A stretch of 64,000 nucleotides of DNA from Apricaphanius iberus (lineage: Eukaryota; Chordata; Actinopteri; Cyprinodontiformes; Aphaniidae): positions 511,501-575,500 of the forward strand of contig JAPXFQ010001673.1 of the NCBI GenBank assembly GCA_028564705.1. The letters run 5' to 3'. The notes beneath the pieces are model-generated. The model was not told the origin of the DNA. It did no database searches and worked only from the letters and a program-made list of their open reading frames with translations. This document shows positions 22,591 through 34,070 of this stretch, piece by piece. The position numbers and the translations under genes are program-made. The number at the start of each line of letters is the position of its first letter. Within the stretch, counting starts at the first letter, position 1.

Positions 22591-23585
22591 CTTAGAGGTA
22601 AGCCATACACCGTCGTCTGGTATGTACATACCTTGGTTTAATGTTGGTACTGTAAAATTATATAAAACGTATAAAACATTTTGTTTTTTTCTTGTGTAAA
22701 CAGGTAAACGCGTAAATACATTGAAAACCCACTTAACTTACTTAATTAACTCGCTTTAAGTTCTCCAACAACGTATTCCCAAAAAACAAGTAATTTTCAT
22801 AACTTGTTGTCCATAAACATAGTCTGTGCAGTTTCAACAAATCAAAATGTTTTTAATACCAATTTTGCTTAAGGGGAACCGTCGGACAGTGCTTCCCCCT
22901 CTGATTAACAGCATTTAAAGTTCCCTTTAGGCGCTGGATGAGGGAACTCGTATCGATGTCACACCGGTGTCCTAACAAAACAGGATACCCATCAGAATGA
23001 CATACTTTCGCTTAATGCGCATCGGTAAAAAAAAACTAATCTGTAAAATCTGTTCAAATCAACTTAAAAATATATATTTTAGGTTTAGATTTATGCATTT
23101 AAAATAAAGTATATGTGTCCTTCTCTGACCTTAGGGTTAGGACATAAAACTTGTGGGTTGGTTAAAATTGGATAGATAACTCCAGTTACGGTATGCTATT
23201 CTTACAAAGTGTCCCGTTTTGTCACAACACCGGCACGCTGCTTCATCTAGGTTTTTCCCATTCTCATACATCATCGGCAAGCCAAAATTTCCCCAAACAG
23301 GAAAATTTAACTAGAAAGGAGGGTATTCAAGCTCCTTTCGCTGTCAGTCGCTGCCATAGCGAGAAGCGAAGGACCGCTGTGTTTGATTAGCACGTTGTTG
23401 GCTAATATGCAACGCAGTTAGGCGTCAGAGTAGAAACCTTGTACCAAAGTGTGTACTGGACTGACGGCTCTGTCCCGAAACATTGGAATAGAACTAGTTG
23501 CACCAGCACACCTTTAGTATTACTCGATTTGTACCAGAAAAAAAGTGGGGTGCCATCTAAATGTAGATAACAGACTCTAAATAAG

Positions 23586-23655
23586 TCAGCTCTGCTTCTG
23601 CTGGTTTTTCTACAGTCTGAACCCCTGCCTCCACAACACCACTGAAGAAAAGTGG
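23586..23655 (+). repeat. dispersed duplicated segment, copy 2
   Basis: Direct-repeat partner of 22526-22590; both share the TCAGCTCTGCTTCTGCT core. Confidence 0.6.
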
Positions 23656-23718
23656 CTTTCGTTAGGTTTTCACTACAAGAGGGGGCTCATAACCTCCTCT
23701 CAAAAATAACTAAACTAA

Positions 23719-24386
23719 AGCCTAGCTTATGCGTCTCCGTTTTGACAGAGATGGATTGACGCAGCGCCATTATCCGTCAACGCAAGGGCTCTCTGTCACC
23801 TACGCAAGAATGCACAGAGTAGAGGCAAAATTTTTAACTATACGTCTCCGTCAACGGATAGCGTATGCATCTGATTGGTCAGTTTCAGCAAACGCCAGAG
23901 ATCACTTCACCAGAACGGGGCTCTATAGTCGCTGTAATCAGTCATTAATGCAGCGTATGGCCACTATATGCTTTATAATGAAAGGATAATTTATCTAATC
24001 TGTTCCTTTGGCGATTTTTTAACACAAGGAGGTGTGGGAAAACAACAAAAAAAGGCTGCTGTGTTTGTTTCCATGTGTTTTCAGAGGATTCTATGAGCTG
24101 CACTTCTAGTAAAAAGATTTAGAGCTCAATCAAGACTTACTTTCTTTCGTCCATTGCTGCTTGAGGAAGAAATGCATTCACAAGCCTAGAAAAAACTGAA
24201 ACAACGCTGTGATAGTAGGCAGAAATGCCATGAAAATTTAGTGCCCCCTGCTGTCCTGGTCGAGCAACACTGAATAACAATAGAGCGTGGAGAGGTAAAA
24301 TACGGACTACTATAAACAAAAACCGTCTCCATCAATACGACTGTGTCTGAGTGCAAATTCGCGGCCGGAGAAGCATAAACTAGGCT
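23719..24386. mobile_element. PIF/Harbinger MITE (668 bp)
   Basis: The left terminus AGCCTAGCTTATGCGTCTCCG and the complement of the right terminus, AGCCTAGTTTATGCTTCTCCG, form inverted repeats. TAA flanks both sides (23716-23718 and 24387-24389), matching the TWA target preference of PIF/Harbinger. No nuclease or Myb-like frame is complete. The interior carries CpG-rich stretches and a CTCF-like motif. Confidence 0.85.
24241..24254 (-). promoter_or_regulatory. CTCF-like motif inside the Harbinger MITE
   Basis: The minus strand reads GACAGCAGGGGGCAC, close to the CTCF core. Motif evidence only. Confidence 0.35.
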
Positions 24387-24389
24387 TAA

Positions 24390-25639
24390 GCTTCTGCTTC
24401 TCTTTTTGATTATGGGACGTTTTTTTATTCAAAGCAGACTGCGAAACAATCTTCTCCAGGTCGAGCTAAACAGCATATTACTACTACTAGTGGTAGTGCC
24501 AAAAACTGATTTTCCTGTCTTGGTAGGCATTCTAAGTCAACATCATCAGCTTTTCCATGTGTCTGGGTGAAGCAGAGGGCAGCCCGTACAGAAACCTGCT
24601 CTGCCTGGGGGATGCTACCTGTTCGTGGAAGTTGTTCCTCTCCACCATCCCCTGGCTCTATAGAGAGGAAAACTGTGCAGAAGAGGAAATTCTACGCAAT
24701 TCACGGCTTTCCATAGTAGAAACCTTAAAACCAAAATGCCTAAACCTAGTTGAATACTACTGTGGAGATATCTTGGGATAGTATGACCGTTTAATACATA
24801 CTTCTAAATACATCCAGTTGATACAAGGTTTAAATATTTTTGGGGTATTTTGTGGTTTCGTCAATATAATTCCAGCTCAGCAAATTTGCCTTTTAGCTTG
24901 ATTACAGTTGTATGAATTATGAGGTGCTTTAACAGCAGAAAGATTTGCTGTGCATTATAGCAAATACGTGTAATAAGTATGATTCAATTCTTGGCAAGTA
25001 CATTAATATACATTTTAATTTAAAAAAAATCGTACATTTCCCTGAACTATTTTTTTCTGTATTTTATTAGCGACAGCTGGATGAGATGGAAGATCTGATA
25101 CACTCCTCCCTATGTAAGCATCGCTCACAGGCTCAGTTCACTAGTTTCTATTGAGACCATTAACTGTGCACACAAAGCTCTATTACTAATACAACAACAC
25201 ATTCTAACAGTCATCAAATCTACAACACTGCTCCAGAGTCGGTGGAGGCACATTCTCCAAGTGGCAGAGAGCTCACTGCTTTATGCGAGGAGAGAAAAAA
25301 AAAAAGGAAGGACAAAAAAATTTCCACAATTCTCATACCACTGCTCCTTTCAAGGCTCGACCAGGCTGAACTTCACTCAGCGTACAAGCTCTCGTTTTCG
25401 TGCATGGCTGTGCTGACTGTTATTATTAGAGCGGCGGGGCAGCCAGCTTGGACGCCCCTGCTAAACCCCCCCCTCCCCTCCAAGCTGTAAAACATCAGCC
25501 GGGGGTCTTAAGGCCTGGTGTACAGGTGTACAAATGTGTGGACCTATAGAAGCCTGGTTTCACGCATCGCTGCCTGCTGTTGTGTGACGGCGGCATGAAA
25601 CACAGACATCTTGAACTTTTTCTCACTCTATATCATGTG
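24390..25639. other. mostly featureless; one candidate micro-exon
   Basis: Apart from the exon-like 25071-25113 segment, no gene, RNA or repeat boundary is recognised. Confidence 0.3.
25071..25113 (+). other. candidate 43-nt plus-strand exon, unidentified
   Basis: A T-rich tract followed by TTTTATTAG forms a good acceptor, and TATGTAAGC a good donor. The enclosed bases are open as RQLDEMEDLIHSSL in one frame, with acidic, coding-like composition. No family is recognised and no neighbouring exon of the same gene was found, so chance co-occurrence of splice signals is quite possible. Confidence 0.25.
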
Positions 25640-26028
25640 ATTGTACCGAAAGGCTGACATAAAGGTCTGGTTTTGATAAATATTTTCAACTAAGTTCCAA
25701 AATAATTCCAATTTAGCCTTAGTGTTGGAAGCATCCTGTCGTGGGAATGCTACCAGCCTCGCCACAGATTCTGAACTGGCTTGAGATGTTGGATCTAGAC
25801 TTTGACTGGGCCACTCTGGATACAAAACTCTAGCTTTAGGGTCATCATCCTGATGGAAGGTGCACCTCGTCCCAAGTCTTTTGCAGCCTCCAACGGATTT
25901 TTCCTACAGCAACGCCCCTCCGATCTGCCTTCCTGTCCCTGATGGAAACAAGGTAATCCCACAGCATGATGCAACCACCACCATTTTTGAACACAGTATC
26001 TATGTGTTGTGGACATTTTTTTGAGCAT
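25640..26028 (-). pseudogene. Tc1-like transposase fragment, broken
   Basis: Read on the minus strand, the sequence follows the central and C-terminal part of a fish Tc1 transposase gene. It has the GGTGGTGGTTGCATCATGCTG block, then AAAGACTTGGGAC, GATGATGACCCTAAA and TGGCCCAGTCAAAGTCTAGA. These correspond to the region around the second and third catalytic acidic residues of the DDE domain. The reading frame is disrupted repeatedly, and neither the N-terminal part nor the inverted termini were seen. It is a dead remnant. Confidence 0.75.
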
Positions 26029-28189
26029 TCTTGTAAACCTTACTTTCTATTCCTTTTTGTTTTTCTTTAACACGATTATAGATTGCTAGTTTGCCATTTA
26101 AATTTATAAATTTAGCCTTTAGAAATATTTAGGAATAGTTTGCAAACTTTTGGACCCTCCCATTAATTAACCGTTTTAACAGCACACGAGGAGGCATGGT
26201 GCAAGTGTAAGGTGATACGACAGCAGGGCTTTACAAAAACATTTTTTGACCACTTGTTTGACTTGATGACTTAGTTTCAAGCTAACGTTGGTTTTGTTGA
26301 AGATGCAACAACCTTTTGACAATTTTTTTTAGATATATATTTGTACGAATAAACCGAACACCCCCCCCCAAGTAATCAAGTTTTGAAGTGTTTGCTTAAG
26401 CAAAACACCCCGTCGTCGTTTTGTTCGCTTATTTTGGTTTTGAAAGTTAATAGGCCGTGACAATTTGTTTTTGAGCAGCAGTTTTCGACCCTAGTGTTTT
26501 GAATTTAGATAAAACATTTTTGTATATGTTTGCAGTGACACCTTCATTTGCTGTGGCCCCTAAAGGATAATGTCTAAATTTCTTTTTAGAACAACTATTC
26601 TTGGGGTAGATCAAGAAATTCCAGATATCCAACCGTTTCATCGGAGAACTTCTGAAGTGAATTTGCTTGGAGTGCATTTTTTAGATGGGTCTCACAACAA
26701 TTAAAGTCGCATGGATATTATATAGATAACTAAAACGTTCATAAATTTGTTTTTTTAAAGTGACGGCATGAAAGTTGAGTAGTCTAGCTAGTTTTGCTAA
26801 ACGTGCTGAAGAAAACACACGTCACCAAAATGCATCATGCATGCTGCATCGGGTAGAATGGTTCTGCAGTTTGCATGACCAAATATCCTGCCCCTTAATC
26901 TATCCACGCACAACGCATTATGCATGCCATCTTAACACCTGCAACACACTTTGGGGCAGCTTTTATCAGACTTTTATTGCCTTCTTTTTAAAGGAGCGTT
27001 ACCCCACGTCGGCCTCATTCTTCTCTCATTCAGCCGTTATGTTATTTTTGGGATCCAGTGCCAAAAAGTTCCAGGAAACCCTAGAGCTTCATGAGACATA
27101 ACAAAGCTCCCCCTCTTCCTCTGTATGAACCTCTGACAGTGCGTCTGCCTCAGCAGGCCTGAAAGCCGCGCCGCTTGCTCATCGCGAGTGCCTCATATCC
27201 ACCCCGTGCCTTATTATGACGCCTGCACTAATTCTCCGCCGCAGACTATTTAGACGTCGGAAGTCGTCTTTCGAAACCATTAGGTGTGATGTGGCATTTG
27301 CCGCTAAATTAGGGAGAAAATTCAGCCACGGAGGTTAATACATGCGCGGCTCATGAGTCTCCTTAATTCCTAAATTTACTAGAATAACACATATCTCCGA
27401 CAGGCATGAAATTGTAAATAATTGAGCGCTGCTCTCGGGGAGGATTCGCTGGTCGCTCAGACGAGGTCGCTGCAAGCTCTTAATGGCAAAAGTGGAAATT
27501 AGATTTGGATCAGCAAGGCAGCAGCGCTAACGTCCAAAACCACCAGCAACCCATTGGAAGGGTGTGTGTGTGGGGGGAGGGGGTGGGTCACCCATGTTTT
27601 CTTGTAAGGAATTTTCTCTCCCCCATTCTGAAACACACGGATAAATATACAGACGTACTTATTTGGAGCCCACCACCCACCTCGTGGTTATGTCCGCTGC
27701 TTGAGCGACCAGGTATTTCATTTCGTCGCAGCCCCAAGCCGTTTTGCACAGTTTGACTTGGCCAGGGTATCATTACTGGCCATTAAGTCTAACCTGAACT
27801 AATAGGGGCTTATTTTCCAGAGGTGGTCTCCCAGGCGGCTGTCACAGGAGCGACTGGCACTGCAGGCACAGTGGGTCTAATAAAAATTTTGCCTGACTCA
27901 ACCCATAGAATGCAGATTAGTTGGCAACAAGAACCCATTGTTCCATTGGAGGGGGGTGGTGCTCAGTGCGTTGCTTCCCCATTAAAGGCAGGCATAATGG
28001 GGACAGCCAAAAAAGGTGCCACGCCCACTTTCCAGCTAAGCTCTGCTTGGAGTACCATCATCGGATTTGAATTCAGAAAGAACAAAAAAAGCTTCCAATG
28101 CCTTCCAAATAAATTAATACCCTTTCAAATTATTTTTTGCAATTATAGATCATCATGCGTTTATATTCTGATTTTATGATATGCAGCAA
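26029..28189. other. no gene; candidate conserved non-coding DNA at 27.2-27.5 kb
   Basis: 26.0-27.1 kb is AT-rich and unremarkable. 27.2-27.5 kb is repeat-free, of balanced composition and rich in homeodomain-type TAAT/ATTA cores, as typical vertebrate conserved non-coding elements are. Conservation could not be tested. Confidence 0.25.
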
Positions 28190-29110
28190 CACAAACTGTG
28201 AGTTCCAGTACACGATTTCAGCATTTTCACAAAGGGAAAAATTGAACCACCTTTATTAGCCCTAAATAAATGAGTCAAGCACTCAGTAGTGGAACCAATT
28301 GCTATTGGAAGTATTGCAATGACCAACTAGGGGATACCTATGTGTAATTTAACCAGCAGACGGCATCTCACAAAACGCTGTTCAATCCATCTGAAAAACC
28401 AAGACATGGCCGTCGACCTGAACTGAAAGGCAGAGCAAGAGCTTATGAATCAGAGAAGCAGCTGCGAGAGCCCTCTGGTAATTCTGGGAAAGCTCAGGTG
28501 GGAGTATCTAATGACACAACAACTATAATATTGGTCATCCGCTCAAATCTGGAGGCTATGGAAGAGTAGCAAGAAGAATTCACAGCAAAAACAGTCCATC
28601 TAACCAAGTCCAACACTCTTGTTTCCACCTAAAAAATTTTTTTTAAATCTTTTTTCTATGCAAGAGCAGAAGGTGTTAGATTATTAACCTTATTTAGAGT
28701 ATATATGTCTTATTTTCAGAATTCTTACCAAGTGCAATTGTCTTACTACATTGGCAGATTATATCACTTAATTTAAGAGGCTTTAGACTACCTTAACCAT
28801 TACTATAATTGATTATATTGATACATTTGTTTTTTATGGTACAAAGAAATAATTTTAACACAGCTTGTGATAGGCTGCAGACGACTTGAAACCAGGGGTC
28901 GGCACAAAATACGCCAGAGCTAAAATGGAAGGGTTTAGCTCAAAGTATATTTAGGAGTTAAAATGGCCTAGTTAAAGTTCAGACCTAAATCTAATTGGGA
29001 AGCTATTGCCGTACTTGAAAAATGGATGTTTAAAGACACTCACCCATCCGATTTTACCGAGATTTTGAGCAGCTGTACAGTACTGGCTAAATAAAAGAAG
29101 CAGGTGGTCT
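28190..29110 (+). pseudogene. degenerate, internally deleted Tc1 transposon
   Basis: The 28390-28620 part matches the N-terminal transposase region: AAGACATGGCCGTCGACCT, then a degenerate copy of the helix-turn-helix coding stretch and the AGAGTAGCAAGAAGAA block. The 28910-29110 part matches the C-terminal region: AAAATGGCCTAGTTAAAGTTCAGACCTAAATCTAATTGG, the WPSQSPDLNPIENLW motif in decayed form. The catalytic middle is missing or replaced by AT-rich sequence, and stops are frequent. Not functional. Confidence 0.75.
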
Positions 29111-30489
29111 CTTTAGATTTTGGTTTCTAAAAGAAATTCTAAGAAGGATTCATCCTTCTCATCGACTATGCTCTACTTCTTGATGGTCATAGTGTGACGT
29201 AAAATTAGTCAAACAGGACACACCCCAGTTCATGACAAGAAATCACAGAAACCCTACCTAATGCCCCTTTTTGTCCAAGGCAGCCTTCGCATTCCAGCAT
29301 TTTAACGTCTTCGCATGTTTTGGCCTCGCTCTGCTCCGTTGTGACAGGTGTCATCATTAATCATGAAGAAAGGAGCCATTAGTCTGAATGCGGGGGTAAT
29401 TAATCTGTGCTCACACTCCATTAGATGTCATGCTCAATTTGTGCACAGAGCTGTGTACTGTGTAAATAAGCCGAGATGATGGCACCCACAGCCTATTATC
29501 CCTGAACGGCGCTGCAGCCCAGGAACCAGCATGTATGTGAGGCAGCGAGAGCACCAGGAATCCAGCTGGATTAGAATAGCTGCGTTGAATAATTGTGCTA
29601 GATTTGTCTGATCAGAGGATAATGACACGCATATGCATGCCCGTTTTACCAGAGCGGCCGGACTTTAGCAGTTAAACCAAACCATAACCCTCCAACAAGG
29701 TTAAAACCGCAGCGGGGGCATGTAGTATGAATTAGCCCTTAGTTTAATAAGTACCATTTGGCTGTCACCTCCGCGGCTGTAGAGCTGCTCTATTACAGTA
29801 AAGCCCCTCTGGTATTGAGCCGGGGTTATTCAATAAAAACCTGACTGAGTGTTCCTCCCAATCACCGCTGGCAGAGTTCTGATGAGGTAAAGAGGCCTCC
29901 AATGCCAGCCGCTGTCCCCGCGGAGCCCCGTCTGATTAAAATGGTTTTCTGAGGCTATATTTTTGCTTTCCTTGTAACCTTGCCAGAACAAAGTTAAAGT
30001 ACAGAAGGGGAAAACTGACAAATTACCCAACGCATACCAAAAACGAATCCGCGAAACCGATCGGATCTATAAAAAGGCCTCCAGATAGGCAGACGGATAG
30101 AGTGCTACGGAAAATGATTCTCAGCATCTCCATGTACATTTGGTACCACGTGTCAAGCTGGAAATTGCTTTAAGGTTAGCTGCCATCGTCTGCCTTAATC
30201 ATTTTCATACGCACACATTTATTCTTTAACAACCCTCCTCTCTTATCCTGACCAGACTGCAACATGTGAAGAGGAAAGAAGGACCAACAACGGAGTAGCC
30301 CAATACTGCCGACTCTCCAGCTCTCTCTTGTAATACATTCCTAAGCGATCCTCCTAGGCTCAAATGTAAATGCCTCAGTATGCTTCTGATTAGGAGGCAC
30401 AAAGAGTACACTCTATAAATGCACTGTTAAACAATCACCACAGCTCCGGCACAGAATCCAGACGGGGCTGCTGGCTGACTTGCCAACCA
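29111..30489. other. no gene; candidate conserved non-coding DNA at 29.34-29.95 kb
   Basis: This repeat-free block has composition unlike the flanking transposons. It has repeated TAAT/ATTA cores (for example GGGGTAATTAATCTG) and palindromic ATGCATGC. Function is inferred from composition only. Confidence 0.25.
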
Positions 30490-31000
30490 GGACGCAGAAA
30501 GCTCATTATTTGGTCTTTGAACAAACTTTAATACAACATGTTAGAATCTTAGTCACCACTAGTCTTCCGTTGTAAAACAAGCAAAAGAATAAAAGGTAAA
30601 TTAGCTTGTGGATTCATTTTGTCCACTTTTCTTAACAGAATTGGTTGAATTCAGTCACTTGGGGGATGTTTTTTAAGCATACACATCCTGCTTGAGGTCA
30701 TGCCAGAGTATCTCACCAAGATTTCACTTTAGACTTGAACTAGGCCCCCTCTATAATCTTCTTTTTGATTTTTAGCCATTCACAGATTGAGTTTTTTGTG
30801 TGTACTTTAGGTCACTGTCCTGCTCCATAACCCAAGAGATCTTAAGGTTGCAATCTAATGAGAATATTCTGGTTAAGCGTTTTTGATTAAAGAAGAATTC
30901 ATGGTTCCATCAATTAAGGCTGGTTCTACAGATCCTCTAATAGTAAAATCAGCCCTTATGTCATCAAACTATGACCACTCTGTCCAACTCTTGGTATAAT
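30490..31000 (-). pseudogene. Tc1-like transposase C-terminal fragment, second subfamily
   Basis: The minus strand contains a degenerate copy of the segment with ATTGATGGAACCATGAATTC and, further on, ACTCTGGCATGACCTCAAGC and CAACCAATTCTGTTAAG. It is the same subfamily as 57175-58060 (which has GATGGAACTATGAATTCTGC and TTGGCATGACCTTAAATGG). Stops and indels are throughout. Confidence 0.65.
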
Positions 31001-33589
31001 ATTGTATTTCCTGAAGTTATGCACTAGGTTTAGACCAGATGTAATGGGAGAAATGACTGAACAATGTGAGCAGTTATGTTTTCATTTAGGACCAAGTTGG
31101 ATTTCGATTGTGTATTTTTTCCCCTTATATATCCAACATTCAAAAAAATGTTTTTCTTATTTTCAAAGGTTATCTCTAAAATTTAAATGTCTGTCATTGT
31201 TTTCTTGTTACAATTCAGCACATTAATGAAATATACTTAGTGATTAACCTTTGTGGATATTTTATCTTTGTTCATACCTATATTGTTTGCAAAGGAACAG
31301 TTTTTATTACGATCATTTCCATTAAGATGTGGATGGATGGATGGATGGATTACGAGGTGTTCTAAGTAAACCTAGCCAAAATAAAGGAACTGCTTCAGGA
31401 CCAGTCTGAGTATCCTTAAGAGAACCAGCCAGAGTCCAGACTTCAATCACAGTGTACATTTGACAGAGAAAGAAAAGAAAAAGCCTTGGCAAGAAAAATT
31501 ATGACATTTCTAAACAGTTGCTTTTGGCTAAACATTATGAGAGTACTTCAAGTTGTACTTCGGGGAAAAACTACAATAATCTATCGTAAAATCTCTCCAA
31601 CAAAATAAAATTGGAAAAAGTAAAGGGGTGTAAGTCTACACATTGATCTGGAACTGTTCCCCGAAGAAAAAGGAAGGTCCATCTGGTATAATATTTTTAA
31701 CTGATTGGAGGACGTGCCAGCAAGTGTCCGCCTACCATGATTTTTACTTAGCCAATCACAGTAACGACGCGGCCATGTTTGCTTTTCTTTGCCGGAGCGC
31801 TTGCTATCGTCATACCTAAACACCCGCCCAAACGCCCCAAAGCACAATACTAACAAACGATTGGTCCGCACCACCAGTTGAGTCAAGTCAGACGGTCTTG
31901 CTGGAGTCTCAGCACGCTCCCGTCGTCTTGATAGTTAAATGTAAGGTGATAATCTGCAGATGGCGGCCCGATTTATGCCAGTCTTTCTCTAGTCTTTTGA
32001 ATCAGACAATGTTTGATATTATCGCACGTTCTAGTGTATTCGTAGTGATGTAAAACAACCAACAACCAATAAAAGCGTTTTCACACAAGTGGAAGCACGA
32101 AGCTACAGTGGTCAGGTGCAGAAATATTTTTTGAGGGGTAAGAATCCATACCCTAGGTTTATTAAACAGTGCGCACAGAGTCGTAATCTGTTCCCCCCGT
32201 TTATTCAACTGTGCGACCATGTTAGGGGGTAACACGCTGTATAATGTACCATTTTGCTGAATAAAATTATAATTTGCTGCTATAGCACAGTGGTAAATAA
32301 GAGGTAATGCAATACAAGATGTGAGCTGATAATCTTTTAGAGTCTTTTCTAAATCTTTTCAAAGTCTTTAGGCGTACAGAAAGCTTTAGTTTGAGCAGTA
32401 CAAGATGGATTTTTATGGGTTAGGAAAAAAACTCCAAATCTCAACAGAATCCGGCTTAGAGCCCGAGGTTATGTATTCTGGTGGAACTACAAGCTTTTGT
32501 TTTTATCATCGTTAACCTGCTGAAAAAAAAAGAATGTTGCTACATTGTCAAGAGAGCTGGCATAAAGGTCATGTGTCATACACCTAATAACACCCTACGC
32601 AGATAAGCAAAGACAGCAATTTCTCACTTAAGCATTTAGCAACCAAAGAGCCAGATGTTTCCTAAAGGAAACGCAGAACAAATCTGAGGTGAAACGAAGT
32701 CCCACAGTCACTATCATTTTCTCTATATATAGCAAGAGGTGAATGAAAAAGCTCCTATCATTTTGAGAACCAAGTGGTATGGAAGTTCATAATTAAATGC
32801 TGAGAATTTCTGTTTCCTCGTTACATTAGCACATTTAGCACAGTACACCGGCATACAAACCAATACCTGCGGTGATTAAACAGAGTCATTACATGGTTTT
32901 TGGAAATTATGCAGTACCATTGTTTTAGCTAACGTGTTGTCAGTTGTATCTGTGGTTACACATTGCTACTTTTTGTGGCTTATCATGGGAGTGCAGTTAT
33001 GGTAGTGCTGGCATGGCAACATTGCCAGCAGAAGACTTACCCTGCCTTCGAAGCTGGCCACAACAGAAATAATGGCTACCTTTCTAAAATTAGCATTAAC
33101 ACCTTTTAACATGGATATTAACATAGAATTGTAGCTAAAGTTAGCCTAGAACAGAAACTTTTTGCCCTGTATCCAAATTAGAACACATCTAGCAAAGGTG
33201 TTAAACATTGTTTTACTACGCATGCTAGTACTGTTAGAATACATACTAATATTAGCATATTTAGCCTGTTAAAGGCCTTTACATTATAATGTTACAGTTT
33301 TTCAATGCAGGGTAGAAAAACACAGCTGGGTGGACAACACAGTAGATAGGGGAATGAATTTCAAAACAGAATTGGAGGGTATTTGAATTCCTCATTGCAA
33401 ACCCCATCAACTACAGCTTAAATTTGTTATTCGAGTATTGATCAGCTGTATTGCATTTTCAATTATTCTTGAGATATTTTTCAAAGTATGCGATAAATCA
33501 TACAATAACCCATGTGTCTACTAGCCAACAATCATTGTTTACTACAAATGCAAGAGTCTATCTTACCGTTTCCACAAATAGTAACTGTC
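31001..33589. other. non-coding, no gene recognised
   Basis: It includes (ATGG)n at 31329-31350 and a CpG-rich block at 31.69-31.95 kb that looks transposon-derived but has no definable ends. No exon is supported. Confidence 0.35.
31329..31350. repeat. (ATGG)n microsatellite
   Basis: Five tandem ATGG-type units. Confidence 0.9.
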
Positions 33590-33599
33590 CTGCTCTTTT

Positions 33600-34070
33600 A
33601 TAGCACTGTATTAAGTTCAACAACTCCAAAGCACTTTACAGTACATCAAAAAAGGAAAAATCCAAGGCACTCTTCAAATATAAAAGGCCTTTTTTTTAAA
33701 ATGGTTATATCATATAGAAAATGCTAAAACGTGTGGGTCACAGCCCACGTGTATCAGCATCAGGCTTAATCAGGATTAGCAGGAGAAGCCGAACTATTGG
33801 CGGCCGGGGCACTCCCTCTTTGGGAAGTGATTGGAACGCGGAAGCAGAAAAACACCCAGCAACAACGTGTGCAACACAAAACATCTCCAATCGGTCGTTT
33901 ACCCATTCATACACGGACGGTGGCAAGCTACACTATAGTTACAGCTGCCCTGGAGCAGGCTGACAGAAGTGAAGCAGCAATTCAATCAGCGCCACGGGCA
34001 ATCTGACCACCACCAGTAGGCAAAGCGGGGAAAGCGTCTTGTCCAAGGACACAATAACAGCGCTGAACAA
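33600..34070 (+). repeat. fish interspersed repeat fragment (unclassified)
   Basis: The sequence contains CAAAGCACTTTACAG, then CCATTCATACACGGACGGTGG, AGCTGCCCTGGAGCAGGCTGA and CAAGGACACAATAACAG. This ordered set recurs across fish repeats. The last block is repeated in this window at 54960-55090 (GTCTTGCCCAAGGACACAATGA). Family and ends are uncertain. Confidence 0.6.

Noticed and set aside
33041..33083. Minus-strand 43-nt exon-like segment (frame KVAIISVVASFEGR) with a GTAAGT donor
   Set aside because: The acceptor tract is weak, no adjacent exon fits, and the surroundings are repetitive AT-rich sequence. Kept only as a note.
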